A DNA stretch of 64,000 nt from Struthio camelus (Eukaryota > Chordata > Aves > Struthioniformes > Struthionidae). A program made the position numbers and the translations under genes. Below, one piece after another: positions 32,706 to 44,588 of the stretch. Location of the stretch: positions 50,779,588-50,843,587 of the forward strand of contig NC_090945.1 of the NCBI RefSeq assembly GCF_040807025.1, read 5' to 3'. The notes under the pieces were generated by a model. The model worked only from the letters and a program-made list of their open reading frames with translations. It searched no databases and was not told the origin of the DNA. Positions within the stretch are counted from its first letter, which is position 1. Each line of letters opens with the position of its first letter.

Positions 32706-35700
32706 CGGAATGGGTTGTCTGTGCTAAGCAGGTGGCCCTGTGATTGTGACGGTTAAGCTTGCAAAATCAGGACTAGTATTTTTGAATTTTTATTTTTGAT
32801 GTGTTCAATGCTCGGAAAGATAAACAACAACAGAGTTCATCCAGGATCGTAGCTGCCTTCAGGAAAAGTATGAAGGGGAAGTCTTAATTAAGACTTTGTC
32901 AATAAAGTCGCAGCACGTAGGCTACACTTGTAGACGTGCGCTTGTTTCGATTTTATTTCCTTGGACAGAAGCTAGTAGCTATCATCTTGTCATTTTTCAT
33001 TTACAGTTATAGCTTGCAGCCTTGAGTTTATGGATTTCTTATTAATTCAAGTCCTTTGCTTTTGTTTCCAAGATATTTTCTCACTGTTAGTTTTTCTTGG
33101 TTAGAGGTGTACAGCCAGAGCTCCTGGGTGCAGCTGATGCCAAAGAGCTGTTGGAAGGTCTGTAGGGACATGCTTCTTGGCTGTTTTTCAAACGCAGTAG
33201 GGCTGTGAAAAGCTTTCATGTCAGAATCACTACGTCTATTGTTGTTCTGCTCTTCTGTGTCAATAGGCAATCTCATCCAGTGACATACTTGATCTTAAAG
33301 AGGGAAAGCAGATTTATCTGTAACCTAGAGCATGAATCTTTTTAATTTTTCTACTTGTGCAGTTTTTAGGTTTCTGGTTTCAGTGATTACTGAAATGAAT
33401 TCTGGTGCCTCGTTTCTAAGCTCTTCAATGTTTGAGTTGAGATAGAGGGCAAAACATATGCTATCTGCTGGGAGCCGCAAGACACCAGTCACCTTGTGAG
33501 AAGGAAGAAAAGCAAGCTGTAAAACTCAGTGTGTTAAATTTACAATCTTTTTTTGTGACGTGAGCGATGGAGGTAAAAGAGAAGTAATTTTGGCAAAACC
33601 TGTTCTTTGCTTGCTGGAAAAATGTTGAGCAACTGGCATGCAGTATTTCCATTTCTTGCTTGCTTTCACACTGGTGAGTGTTCTTGCACCCGTTTTCAAT
33701 CTCTTGGCATCATCTCCGGTGCTGCCTGTCTGAATCAGTAATATGAGGCTGGTGTGATGGTTCTCACCTTGGATTTGTGGATTGCTAACTCGCCAATGGA
33801 AGTACAGCAAACGTAAGCCGTGCTTTTCATGTTTACTTTTTTGTGGACTTTTTGAAAGGCGTTCATGGATCGTTTGAGGTTCTGCAGACTCCAAGCTGAA
33901 AACCAGTGTCCTCGCCAAGCCCAGCGTTCAGCCCCTGCATGCGCAGGTACCTGTGTTACCAAAGGCTGTGCTCCGCGGCTGGCATGCTCGGGATTTCATC
34001 AGAACTTGTAGTTCACCGTTCCTGATCGTGTGGCAGCTACCCTAATCCTCTCGTCCCTCTCTCTTTTTTTTTTCGTCTTATATTTGACAGCACAAGTTGG
34101 GCTTTGGTGGCTCTGCCGGACCTACGCTGTGCTGAGCACTGCAGCGCTGACCCGGGGCTGGCGTCAGTTCGTGCTCTTGCAATACAGACCATTAGATAAT
34201 TGCACTCGCATATGTTGTTGCTGGTGAATGAGAGGTAATCTGTAAAAAAGCAACTGGGTAAAGAGCTCTTGCTCAAGACCTGCTTGGCTTTGCTTGTTTT
34301 CTCACCACTTAGGCTGTAGTAATTAGTTGTTGTGGCACCCCTCTGTCTCCTTGCTGAATGAGTTGCATGCATAAGACTTTAAAAGCTTTAGTAGAGCTAT
34401 GGTGAGTTTGCAGTCACAGATATTTGAGTATGAATTGGCTTGAATATGGAGCTATAAGCATGTAAGACTTTGTAAATGGCTGTCCTTATTTTCTTTCCTG
34501 TAATTGTTCACTAGGGGAATGAGTGCAGCAGGATCCATCATGTCAGCAGGCAAAAGAGTAGGCACGTCGCACTGTTGCAGTGTGGTTTACTGGTCTTGGC
34601 ATACACCGTGAAAACGCCATAAAAACACCAGCAGTAATTGCTTAACACTGTGCAGAAAGAAATGGAGCTTGTAATGGATTATATAGAATTTCTCTCACTG
34701 AACAGCACGGTATGATTGTTGCCTGATATTACCTCTGAGTTTTAGTGCTGTGTCTGACTTCTCGTACAGGCTTGTCCTCTCCTAAATATAGTAGCAGGAG
34801 AAAAAGGATGAGATTTGCACCTCAAGGCAACTCTGTGTCTTCTGCTTAAGCATGTTTGAGAACTGTCCCGTTCTGCTCACCATATGGCACTGCATAGGCC
34901 TACAGAAGTACATCTAGGGAGGTGACTTACTCCTGTCCTGGAAAAATGAGGGTGGAAGGGGAAGTGATAGGTTGTGGGGTTTCCTTTTCCCTTCCTGACA
35001 CCAAAGGTCTCCGCATTTTTGCAAGGTGACAGAGCTTTGTGTCATCATTTAGGCTACTCCTTTTTTCCTGCACGTGTTGCAGAAAACGTATCTGAGCCAG
35101 GTTTGAACTAGCCAGCTCAGGTCTGGCTTGTGCTCTTCAAATCCAGTAATAATTACGAGTGTCAGCAATAACTATATCATCCAGTCGCTCAGGCAACCTG
35201 TGATGAGCTGCTGCAATAAGTGACTTGAATCCACTAAATTAAAGCTAGCTCAGGTTTATCTAGGCTGCACTTCCGCGTTAGGATCCTGTAACCCTCCTTT
35301 ACGAGCCGAGTGGTTGCGGTGAATTCCTCAGGGCTTTTCACTTCGTGCCTTTTAAATTTGCCTTTCTGTGAGCTTTGCAAGTGCAGGTTTCACCTGTATC
35401 CATAACAGACCTTTCCTCAGTGCTGTCTCTCTGTTTAAAAGCTTGTGCCAGTATGCAACCACGCACCTTCTCTCCGCAGCTGACTCTGTGCCAGGGTCAC
35501 ACGTGGAGGAAGTGTAGATAACAACCTGTCCCTTTAAAGCCTACCTGCCGCCCCGCTGCTTGTGGCAGTTGTTGTTGTTTTTGTGTTGGCTTTGCTCTAG
35601 CTGCTTCTGCAATCTTCGCCTTCCTCTGAGACATCCCGTCGCGCTCTCGATGGCTCCAGAAACATCTTTGGCCGCAGCTGGTGCTTGCAAGGGCTGAGAC

Positions 35701-36249
35701 TTCACAAGTTGGTTCTCAGGGCGGACGTGGCGTTATTTTGCTGAGAAGTCAGACCCTGTGTTTTATAAACAGTGCATTTTGGGCCCTTGAAACACAAGAC
35801 ATGTATGACAAGACAATGTGCCAAGCAGCTGTGTTTCTGACAGGTTATGGGAACAGCTGGGCTGAGAAACGAGAAATGTGCCCTGGCACCTAGAGCTTGG
35901 GGACTTGTTGATGCTTACGGAATAAAATAGGTGTGAAAGGCATTTGAGTCAAATTTTTACCAGTGTTGTCCCTGACTTGCCCCTTTTATCTCAAGGTCCA
36001 TTGAGGAGAAGGTCCATTTCCAAATGTTTGGCTACAAGAGTACATTCACTGTTATCCTCTAGCAGGGACCATGGTTTGGGTCAGCGCCCCCATGGTCTTG
36101 CTGCCTTTGCTGGTCCCTTTGCTCCAGCACTGGAGACCACAGCGAGCTGGCTCAGAGGCAGAAACATAACCTGCGGCAGGGGGAAAAGATCTGGATAAAC
36201 TGTTATGGACCTGCAGCTGTAAATTCCCTACTTTACTTTGCCAGCAGTT
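32706..36249 (+). other. STOX2: STOX2 intron 1, continued
   Basis: No coding signal. It contains the 18-bp palindrome at 32879-32896 and otherwise unique-looking intron. Open frames up to 130 codons (minus strand, 33526-33918) have no motif. Confidence 0.6.
32879..32896. promoter_or_regulatory. Perfect 18-bp palindrome centred on TTAATTAA
   Basis: AAGTCTTAATTAAGACTT is its own reverse complement. The TAAT/ATTA core suits paired homeodomain binding. Function is inferred only. Confidence 0.45.
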
Positions 36250-36350
36250 ATTCATAGGCTCGTAGAGTAACACAGGTGGGATGGGACCTCAGGAGGTCTC
36301 CGTCGCAGCCTCGTGCTCCCAGCCGGGTCAGCTGTGAGGTCATGTTGCGT
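36250..36350 (-). repeat. CR1 LINE fragment, 3' end, antisense
   Basis: The words CTCGTAGAGTAACACAGGTG, GGATGGGACCTCAGGAGGTC and CAGCCGGGTCAGCTGTGAGG follow the reverse complement of the avian CR1 3' end (atcatagaat...gggaagggacctctggaggtc...gggtcagct). It is short and degenerate, with no coding potential. Confidence 0.7.
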
Positions 36351-39300
36351 TGCTCCCATCATCTGTTGTAAGCCGTTGGACCCGGTTTAACAGAGCGGTA
36401 GCTAACAGCAGGTCTTGCCCATGATTTCCCCGTTCCCTGCGTGTTTCGCTGTGGACCGGTCCTTTTGTAGGTTTGGTGCCTGCACAGCCAGTTCCCCTGG
36501 TCCTCCTGCTGCAAGTTTCTCTGTGTGATGGGAGACCCGGGAGCCCATACCACCGTCTGGCCGTTCCACCCACATCGTTTGGACACTGTCATGTTTGGAG
36601 GCAAGCGGGATACCTTCTTGAATGCACAGATACGAACAGGATTAGGCAGTTGGTACCTCTGGTTGCACTGCGCTCCTTGAAGAAAACAGGAACTCCCCCA
36701 ATGTTGGCCTGCCTCAGCTACATTGGTCTATTTGGACAGACCTTGCAGTGACCGACAGAGCCATAGTTGCCACTAGCATTTTGTTGAAGGTTTTTGATCT
36801 CTCTTTACCCTGTTGCTTGTTCTTCTGAAAGGCTTTTTGCCAGCCACTTCCACGGTTTAAATTTCTTTGCAAGAACACCGACAATAGCTGCTTTCAGCAG
36901 CTGTGGTAGAAATTCCGAAACGGTCAGTGAACCCGACCTTTCTCTGACTTTAAATGTCGAGAAATTAGGTTGTAATGACTTGGTGAATGGAAGTGGCAGA
37001 AAACAAATTAACCAAGTGCTCTTTTTTTCTCTCAGAACTTAATTTCCCCCTTTTGTGACTTCTCCTTCTGCAGTTGACCTGCTCCTTCTGCAAACACTGT
37101 CTTTACCTGGCTCATTAAGTCATGTTTTCAGGCTGACTTAAGATTTCCTAACTACTCTTGTTAGTGAGCATTTCCTTCTTATCTCCTCCTTTTCATTCTT
37201 ATCTCAGCCTTGTGGCAGAAAACACTTAGCAGAGATTACAGGCCTTGAAGTTGGTCTCCATGAATGAGGGCAGAAGGAGACAGGGACCATTCACACTTTA
37301 GTTTCAGCGTTTCTGCAGCCTGATTGGTATCCTCTGGGCTATGAAAATACCTGCTTCGTTGACCTGCAAGGAATTCAGCTTCTGAATAAATGAATAAATA
37401 GTAAAAACCCTGGTTATGTATTTTTGCACAGATCAAGATAACAGTAAAAATACAGAAAACGTATGTTTGTAAATTTTCTGGTCCATCTACCACAGTTCCT
37501 AGCACAACATATCTCTTGATCTGCTCCCGATGCAGGGCTGGACCGGTTGTGTTTAGCAGGTGGTCAGCAGGTCTGGGTGGCAGTCATCTAGGTGGGTAAC
37601 CTTTGTACTTTTAGGAGCTGTTGCCTAAATTGTGGGTTGCTGCGGGAGGCAAAACTGATAACTGGTGAACTTCCCACCCCATTTTAAATAAAAGATCTGA
37701 CTTGTATTTGCATCAGTGGGAATTTGCAGTAGGAGTTAGACTGTGTTTCTCGTGAATTGAGGATAGAGATGCCTCAGGCTAAGGGGAAAATAGGAGAGAG
37801 CAAATATATGAAATCCTGGACTCTGTGCTTTCTTTGTCTCATTCTTCCTTCTTACTAATATCCATTTCCCCCCCTCTGGCCTGCAAAAAAAGTTTTCCTG
37901 TTAAATTATTAACAGATCAGCTTCCGAGAGTCCAGCCAGGAAATACTTTCTCAGTCTCCAGAAATGAGTGCCCTCTCCAAAACAACCTACAGCTCTCCTT
38001 ACAGCTGTGAAGATAACATTAATAACGTCGGTTGGGTAAAACTGCTCTAACAGTGCTGGAATAAAGGTACAAGGTGTGACCTCCCCTCTTACTAAGTCCA
38101 GCATAACTTTGAAGGCTGGCGGTAAAATTGAATACTCACGTTATTTAATTCCTTGCAAGAGTAAATACATTTTTCTGTTATCTTCTGGACAAGCTGTCTC
38201 TTTCTTTGCAGTGCTGTAAGTCAGGGCTGGTTTCAGGTGAATTGGAGTAGATGTGGTAGAATAAAATCAAACAATTCTCTGCTTATGTGTTCAGTTATTC
38301 TGCTCTGTGTTTAAACATTTCGTAAGTGTAAAGACTGTCATGCGAAAATGCCTGGTGTATGTGCAAGCAAAGTTTATTGCCAGTTGAGCAAGATAATATT
38401 CTTTTCCTGATGGAACTGCTCATACAAAATATGCTGCCTAAAGCATCCCTAGAAACACAAGATACTGGCATTTGCAACCCCAAGCAATTATATGCAAGAC
38501 TTTCTAAATGTGGAATACCGAGCTGCCTACCTGTCTAATATATTGGTAAGGACGTACCTGACTTTATTAGGTAAGAACCTATTGTTTGATCAAGTCACTA
38601 AAGCTGTTTTTTTTTTTCTTTTCTTTCTGATTAGCTAATAATGTCTGAGCAAGTTATCTCACACTTAGCTCTGGACTCCTTGAAAGTAAAAAACATGTCC
38701 TGTTTCTTTGACAGGTTAACAGTGTGTGATATTGCTTCATTCTGAAATTTATTACTGGGCATCATAAATGGCATGGGAGGGAAAATACACATGTTGTGTT
38801 AGTGGGTGCAGTCTCTCTTTCCTTCTCTCACTTAACATCCTACTCATTTTCCTTCCCCATCCCACGTTTGTGTTAGGGTTAGTTTATGTATTATGGTTCA
38901 TAGCGGTAGCGCTGGACATCCCACGCTCCTGCAGTCATGACTGTAAATGAGTTTGCAATGATGACTGGACAGTGGCGAGGATGGAGATGCACAGCAAATA
39001 TATTTAAAATGTCTTTGTTCCTTTTAAAAACGTGTGTTACATTTAAATGCAAGGATCTGAATACCTTGTAAACCCTAGGGTTTTTGTTCGTTCGTTCTTT
39101 CTTTCTTTAGATCACAGCTTTTCTGTTGGGGATGTTTTTGCATATTTACTCTGTCTGAGAATAGATTTCAGACTTCTTTAGGCAGCAGCCCAAGCACCCA
39201 GGCATTTCAATCTAAAGGATAGGAAAATATTCTAGAAACATACTAAAATTGACAACAGAAGGGTGAATAGGGAACTGCAGAAACTAAGACAAGAACAACA

Positions 39301-39486
39301 GGCTTCCTCTTTGATTTTGAAATTTATAGTGTTTTAGCAGTTTGTATTTCAAACTTTATGTACGACTTCTTCTGTAAAGCTGTTGAATAAAAAGGAGGAG
39401 ATAAAACTGAAGATAATATTATACCAGTGTGTAAACCCTGTGGTGTATATATATATGTTGAATGGTGTGTGAAGTTTGTTTTCCTC
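36351..39486 (+). other. STOX2: STOX2 intron 1, continued
   Basis: Nothing coding is supported. The sequence is AT-leaning after 36750, with T-runs near 38607 and a TTCTTTC run near 39096-39107. 36351-36620 could be further diverged repeat, but I cannot align it by eye. Confidence 0.55.
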
Positions 39487-39830
39487 AACTCAGAAAAACC
39501 CACAAAAAAGCAGCAGAACTAGAAAAGATGCAAGGAAAGGTAACAAAGGTGAGCCAAAGCATGGGACAGCTTTCGTGCAAGGAAAGGCAGAATAGACTAA
39601 GACTCCTCAGTCTCGAAAAAAAGGTGTCTGAGGAAGGGATGTGATGGAAGTATATTGAATTATGAGTCCTGGGCAGAAAATGAACAGGACAATGATGTTT
39701 GTCTTTTCTGATGTGAAAATTTTGGAGCACAAAATTAAATTGTGAAGAGTTTCGTTTGAAATAAACAAAAGAGCTATTTTTTCATAACAGAATTAAACAA
39801 TGAAAAGCCTCCATTGTATGATAGCTTTCT
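39487..39830 (+). repeat. CR1 LINE fragment, 3' region of ORF2 and tail, sense
   Basis: The order is AAAAAGCAGCAGAACTAGAA, GTGAGCCAAAGCATGGGACA, AAGGCAGAATAGACTAAGAC, TCCTCAGTCTCGAAAA, then GATGTGATGGAAGTATAT and CAAATTAAATT-like sequence. It matches the ancestral amniote CR1 3' segment nearly throughout. Stop codons and gaps interrupt the reverse-transcriptase C-terminal reading frame, so this is a dead copy. Confidence 0.85.
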
Positions 39831-42800
39831 CTGTAATTAAAAAAAAAAATAAAACATTTTCTTTTCAAAAATAAATAGACACATTCATAGGAGAAAAACC
39901 TTAACGCACACAAGAACCTCCTTGCGTACTGCCAGATCTTACCTTGTTCCCTCTGTGGCTACCTTGGAGGCAATTTCTGCAGCCACAAAGCACTCCCAGA
40001 ATTTGCAGGAGGAGACGTGGAGGCGCTCCTTTCTGCTCAGGTAAGCTTGGTGGTCGTTGAGCCCCGAGGGCCAAAAGGAAGGGTCTTGCCTGCGGTCTGG
40101 GAGCGATTGCGGTTTGCTGTGCACGGTTCGACCTTGCTAGGAAGGTGGGTGGTAGGAATCGGCGACAGGGAGACTTTCTAGTCGAAGGCCAAGGACCGTG
40201 CTGTGCTGCGTGGGGGACCTCAGCCTGGACGCGCCGTGCTCGAATTCCCCATCATGGGGCTGAACGGGGTCAGTGCACTGGTATGCCTGCTGTCGTGCTA
40301 TCTTCCTTCTGCTTTTACCGACTGGTAATATTTTTCATCTGATTTCAAGGACCGGAAAAGTGAGTCTGTGGTATTTGCTTCCATCACTGGAAGAAAAACA
40401 GGAGGACCTCCCAAGAGCGGTAGGATTGCAAGGACTTGCAGGAAGCCAGAGGTTCATAGTAGCTGGGGCTTGTTGCAAATGGGGGTATTTCCTACAGTGT
40501 TCATTTAAAAGTGGACTGTCTAACCTACAAATGCTGTACTTGGAACAAACTCAGTTCAGCGCATTAGTGGCTTTCAGGTTGCAAACTCTGGAAATGTTTA
40601 AACGGGAGGTTAAATGTTTCTTCATGGGAGTAGTTCCAATGGCTGCAGTGTGATTACTCACGTGAATAATTTTTTGTAGCGTGGCCATGAAGTACAGACA
40701 TGCAGGATAAGGTGAAATGTCTGTGATTGCTCGTGTGGGGAGAATTCTCTTTGTCACCCCTTGAATAGCATGAGCAGAACAAAGGTAACGTAGTTTGTTA
40801 ATTCCTCCAAGAAACAAAAACGCTAACACTACCCGTGCACTCTGAAACTACTCGGCATGTAAAAAAATATACCTGCTGAGCTCTTCTGGATGCAAGAGAA
40901 GAAACTGGGGCCAGTCCCTGGTCTGTGTGTTTGTGCGTAAGACGGGCTGATGATAACAAGGGGAACAAGGCAAGCAAAACGTTAAGCTCAAAGCAGGCCG
41001 TGCCCGCGTTAGGTGTGGAAGGTCGAGGAGAAAGGAGATTTTTGAATGAAGTCAGAAATAGCGTTTATTGGCTAGTCCCTCAAAACAGCCTTTCCTAGTT
41101 GTAGTGGCTCCAGTGTGGTTGAGCGTTATTCTCAAAATTATACTCTTGTTCCTCTTCTTACACCTGTTAGGGTGGCTCAGCTGGACTGTTTCCTACAGCG
41201 AGAGAGCACTTTGAAAATGAAGTGTCCCTAAGAGAAGGCATTTAAATCAGTGAGATTCTTTGGGGTAATTGCCTCTTTATTCTTGAGTCTGCTAGACAGT
41301 GTACAAAAATAGCATTTATTTTACAGGTTCCTACAAAAGCAAGATATAATTGTATATTAAGGAGGATTTATGCTATAAGTGCATAGAAGGGAATTATTTT
41401 AAATCTTCATCCTTAAGAAAACAAAAACTTTTAGAGGCAAACCATAATGTCGGCATTTAGTCCTTCGCATGATCCAACTGGCCCAGCCAGCCAGATTAGT
41501 GGCAGGTAGGCAATATCTCTGTCTAATGAGAGAGAAACGTCTAATGTTAACTCAGTGTTATGGAGTACGCAGGGAAGGCAGAGGTGAAAATAAAGGAATG
41601 GGACAGAAAAAGTAAAAATGAAAAGAACACTTGGAATATATACATTGATCCAAGGAGCAAAGCGAGTGGAAAGCCAGTATGAGTTGTCCTCTGGAGCTTG
41701 TACGTGGGGATATTGTGTTGTGATGTGCCTGCGTGCCCCGAGGTGGCGGGGGCTTCAGTGCTTTTGCCTTCTTAGAAGCAGAAAGTAGAAAGGGCCCTCT
41801 TGAAGATTTAAAAATACTTTGTAAGTTTAATACAAGATTGACTATAGACTATAAAATCGTTAAAACTTGGATGTAATAGCCGAGGAGAGGAGTAGCTTAT
41901 TTGGGAGCTGTGATTTACCACTGGATTTTGGGTCCCAGTCCATCAGTGAGCCCCTTTCCCTCCAAACTTTTCTTCCTCGTTGGAGGAAGCGGCAATACAG
42001 GGCAACAGTCTATATAGCAAAGTGTGTCTTCGCTTGTGCCGATCTGTATGAAGAAAGTGCTTTTACCGCCTCTCTTGCTTCTGTCTTTGTGCAGCTCGTT
42101 AGTTGCATTGTGGAGGAGGAGGTGTGCGTGTCTTGTTGGCTGACTGGTAGAGCGCAGTTCATTTTGCTCTAAGCCATTCGCCGAGTTTATGTTATGAGAG
42201 GTAAATCACTTTGACACAGTACAGAGCAGAAGTTCAGCCATTACGAGCGTAATGATCTCAGTAAAGAACGTAGGGTGGTTTTAGTACTGCTGCCCAGTTG
42301 TGCTGCGTTTTAGATCTATCTGACGGGCAAAGAAGTCTAACAAATAACTGCTGCTTCAAATGCTGAAGCAGCATCCAGCCACTCGCACTGTGATGTTTTT
42401 TTTTTTCTTTTCGATCTATATTGTATGCAAAGCTGCTTCTGGTCTAAGGCAATGCATTGCCTTTAAAAGGAGACAGTGGATGCGCTGAATACTCTTCCAC
42501 AGAGCCAGGATTTGGCTACCTGTATTTCTCTCCAGTGACCTTGCTTAAAGGTGATACAGGACCTTCCTCCTCCTGCTTTTGCTCTCCTGCTGGAAACTGC
42601 CCAAGTTCTGACTAAGAGTTGAGCTTACTACCTCCCCCCCGCCATGAAGTTATGTGAGCAGTTTTAGCTAGACTAAGAATGCTTGACGTAATCGTCTAAA
42701 ATTATACATGTAGGTGCGTTTGTCATTATTACCCTGCGATTGGCCATTTAGCTATTTTATCTCTGTTATAATTAAAAGTGTGTGTTACCTGGAAACACGT

Positions 42801-43070
42801 GAAAGGAGGTGGGTCAGGAAGTTGGGGCCAACAACTAATTTAAGCCAGAATGTGTTTGGGCCTGCGGACAGGTAGTGTCTGGCAAAGAAAGTATTTGTAG
42901 GGATCGTCTAACTCACGGAGTGCTTTTTTGCTAAAAAAGGAGATTTCTGGTCCCTGAGCATGTAATTTACTTTAAGCTGACCTCTTCTGCATAACTCTCC
43001 TCAAGTCACCCCAGTCAGTGTATGGGGCGTTTCTTTCTAACTGAGATAAAATATTTTCCTCTTAAAAGAA
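39831..43070 (+). other. STOX2: STOX2 intron 1, continued
   Basis: No gene is supported. An A-run at 39839-39849, a CpG-containing stretch at 39940-40260, and unique AT-leaning sequence follow. 40440-40640 has a repeat-like look that I could not assign. Confidence 0.55.
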
Positions 43071-43165
43071 TTTTATTTTCCTTTACAGACTGGTGAGGAG
43101 GAGAGTGGAGTTTAAATATGACCTGCAAAGCGTGTATGTTTGTTTTGAAATATTTTAGGATCCCA
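43071..43165. repeat. Copy A of a ~95-bp duplicated segment
   Basis: Begins TTTTATTTTCCTTTACAG and ends TTGAAATATTTTAGGATCC. It aligns without gaps to 44494-44588, with about 80% or more identical bases by eye. Confidence 0.85.
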
Positions 43166-44493
43166 CACGATCCAAAGCTTTCCGTGTGACTTGTAACAGA
43201 CTCTTTAGGCCTCAGGGAAATGAACCGTGTCTTCGTTTCAACCTCTTTCATCTACAAAATGAAAATTATGTCAGAATCTTTGTTCTGTGTCCTGCTATTG
43301 TTGTGTCTTTCCTTTGGAGTGAATTTCTCAGTGACGTTGATGGAGAGCTCTTGAAAATCACTGGTGCTCTGTGGCTTCTTGTTTATCAGTCCCTGGAAGG
43401 TCTGTGGATAGGGGATGCTGAGCAGGTGCAAAATAGCCTGAAGAGGTAGGGAAAGCCTTTCAGTCTGGATGAGCACATTGGAAATAATGGAAATCTAACT
43501 TGTAGGGGGCAAAATGGCCATTCTTTCAAAAGTCATTGGTAATATCATTAAGCAAGTGATAAATGTGGGAGCATCCAGAAGCTATGGAGAGCACTTCCTT
43601 GCTGAAAGTGTGCAAGTGACTGTTGCCCTCTGTTTCCAACCCCCCCCCCAACCAAAAACAAACACGAAAACCCCAAAACACCAATAAACAAACAAACAAA
43701 CAACCCTTCCCCCACCTTGCGATTACTCCTGATGGGAGAGATGTGACCTTCTGCCAAAAATTAGCAGAGGTTTAGAGAAGAAGCAAAGTTTGTCTCTGAG
43801 TGAGATCGTATGTGGAAACAAGTAAATGGGATTTTTGAAGTGTTTTTTACAAATTATTCTAACAAATGCCAAGCGTTGTCTTAATTGCCAAGCAAGCACT
43901 GGCTTTGATGCTGTGGTCAGCTGAGTGGGTGCAACTGGGGAAAGTTGTCTGAGGGGGGAAGTTTATTGTCACTTATGTTTTGCTGCTTTAATCTCTTATT
44001 TTCAAAATGTGATCTGCTAGTAGCTGGAGGCATTAGAAGGGAGCCTGCTGCTGGAACACAGGGGCAGACTGCTGCAGTGTTTTTATAATGATTGCATAAA
44101 ACATTGGAAAATTCCTGTCAATTCTTTTTTTCAGAGTTTTGGACCAAGTTATTTCTGACAGAAAAATAAAGAACACTTCTGTAGTGAGATGGAAGTGACC
44201 AGCCCAGAGACGCGCAGAACATCTGGTCCGTGCAGATCGCCGGCAGGGAAGGAAACCAGCTGTAACTGTTGTCAGGGAAGGGGTACTGTTTCTCATAATT
44301 GAGAGGAAAGGGTGTGAAAGGTGGTTATAATTGTAGGAAATAATTGTCGCTATTGTTCTTGCTGGACTACCCTGTACAAGGGCATGGAAGTAAACACAGG
44401 CTCTCTTTGAATCTTGTTGCTATGTTGTTTCAGACTTCAGCATTACTGTGCAAAGAGAAAGGAAATCTTAAAGTAAAAGTGATCTAGCCAGAC
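43166..44493 (+). other. STOX2: STOX2 intron 1, between the duplicated segments
   Basis: Contains an A/C-rich low-complexity tract (about 43640-43710, with repeated CAAA units and a C9 run). A possible diverged MIR-like piece lies near 43205-43275 (CCTCAGGGAAATGAACCGTG, then CATCTACAAAATGAAAATTATG). No gene. Confidence 0.5.
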
Positions 44494-44588
44494 TTTTATT
44501 TTCCTCTACAGAGAGGTGCGAAGGTGAGCAGAGGTTAAGTGTGACCTGCAAACTGTGTATGATCGGTTTGAAATATTTTAGGATCCTG
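44494..44588. repeat. Copy B of a ~95-bp duplicated segment
   Basis: Begins TTTTATTTTCCTCTACAG and ends TTGAAATATTTTAGGATCC. The middle (GAGCAGAGGTTAAGTG) also resembles the antisense MIR core, so an old SINE is an alternative origin. Confidence 0.8.

Noticed and set aside
39462..39644. 60-codon open frame
   Set aside because: It is a piece of decayed CR1 ORF2 and not a host gene.
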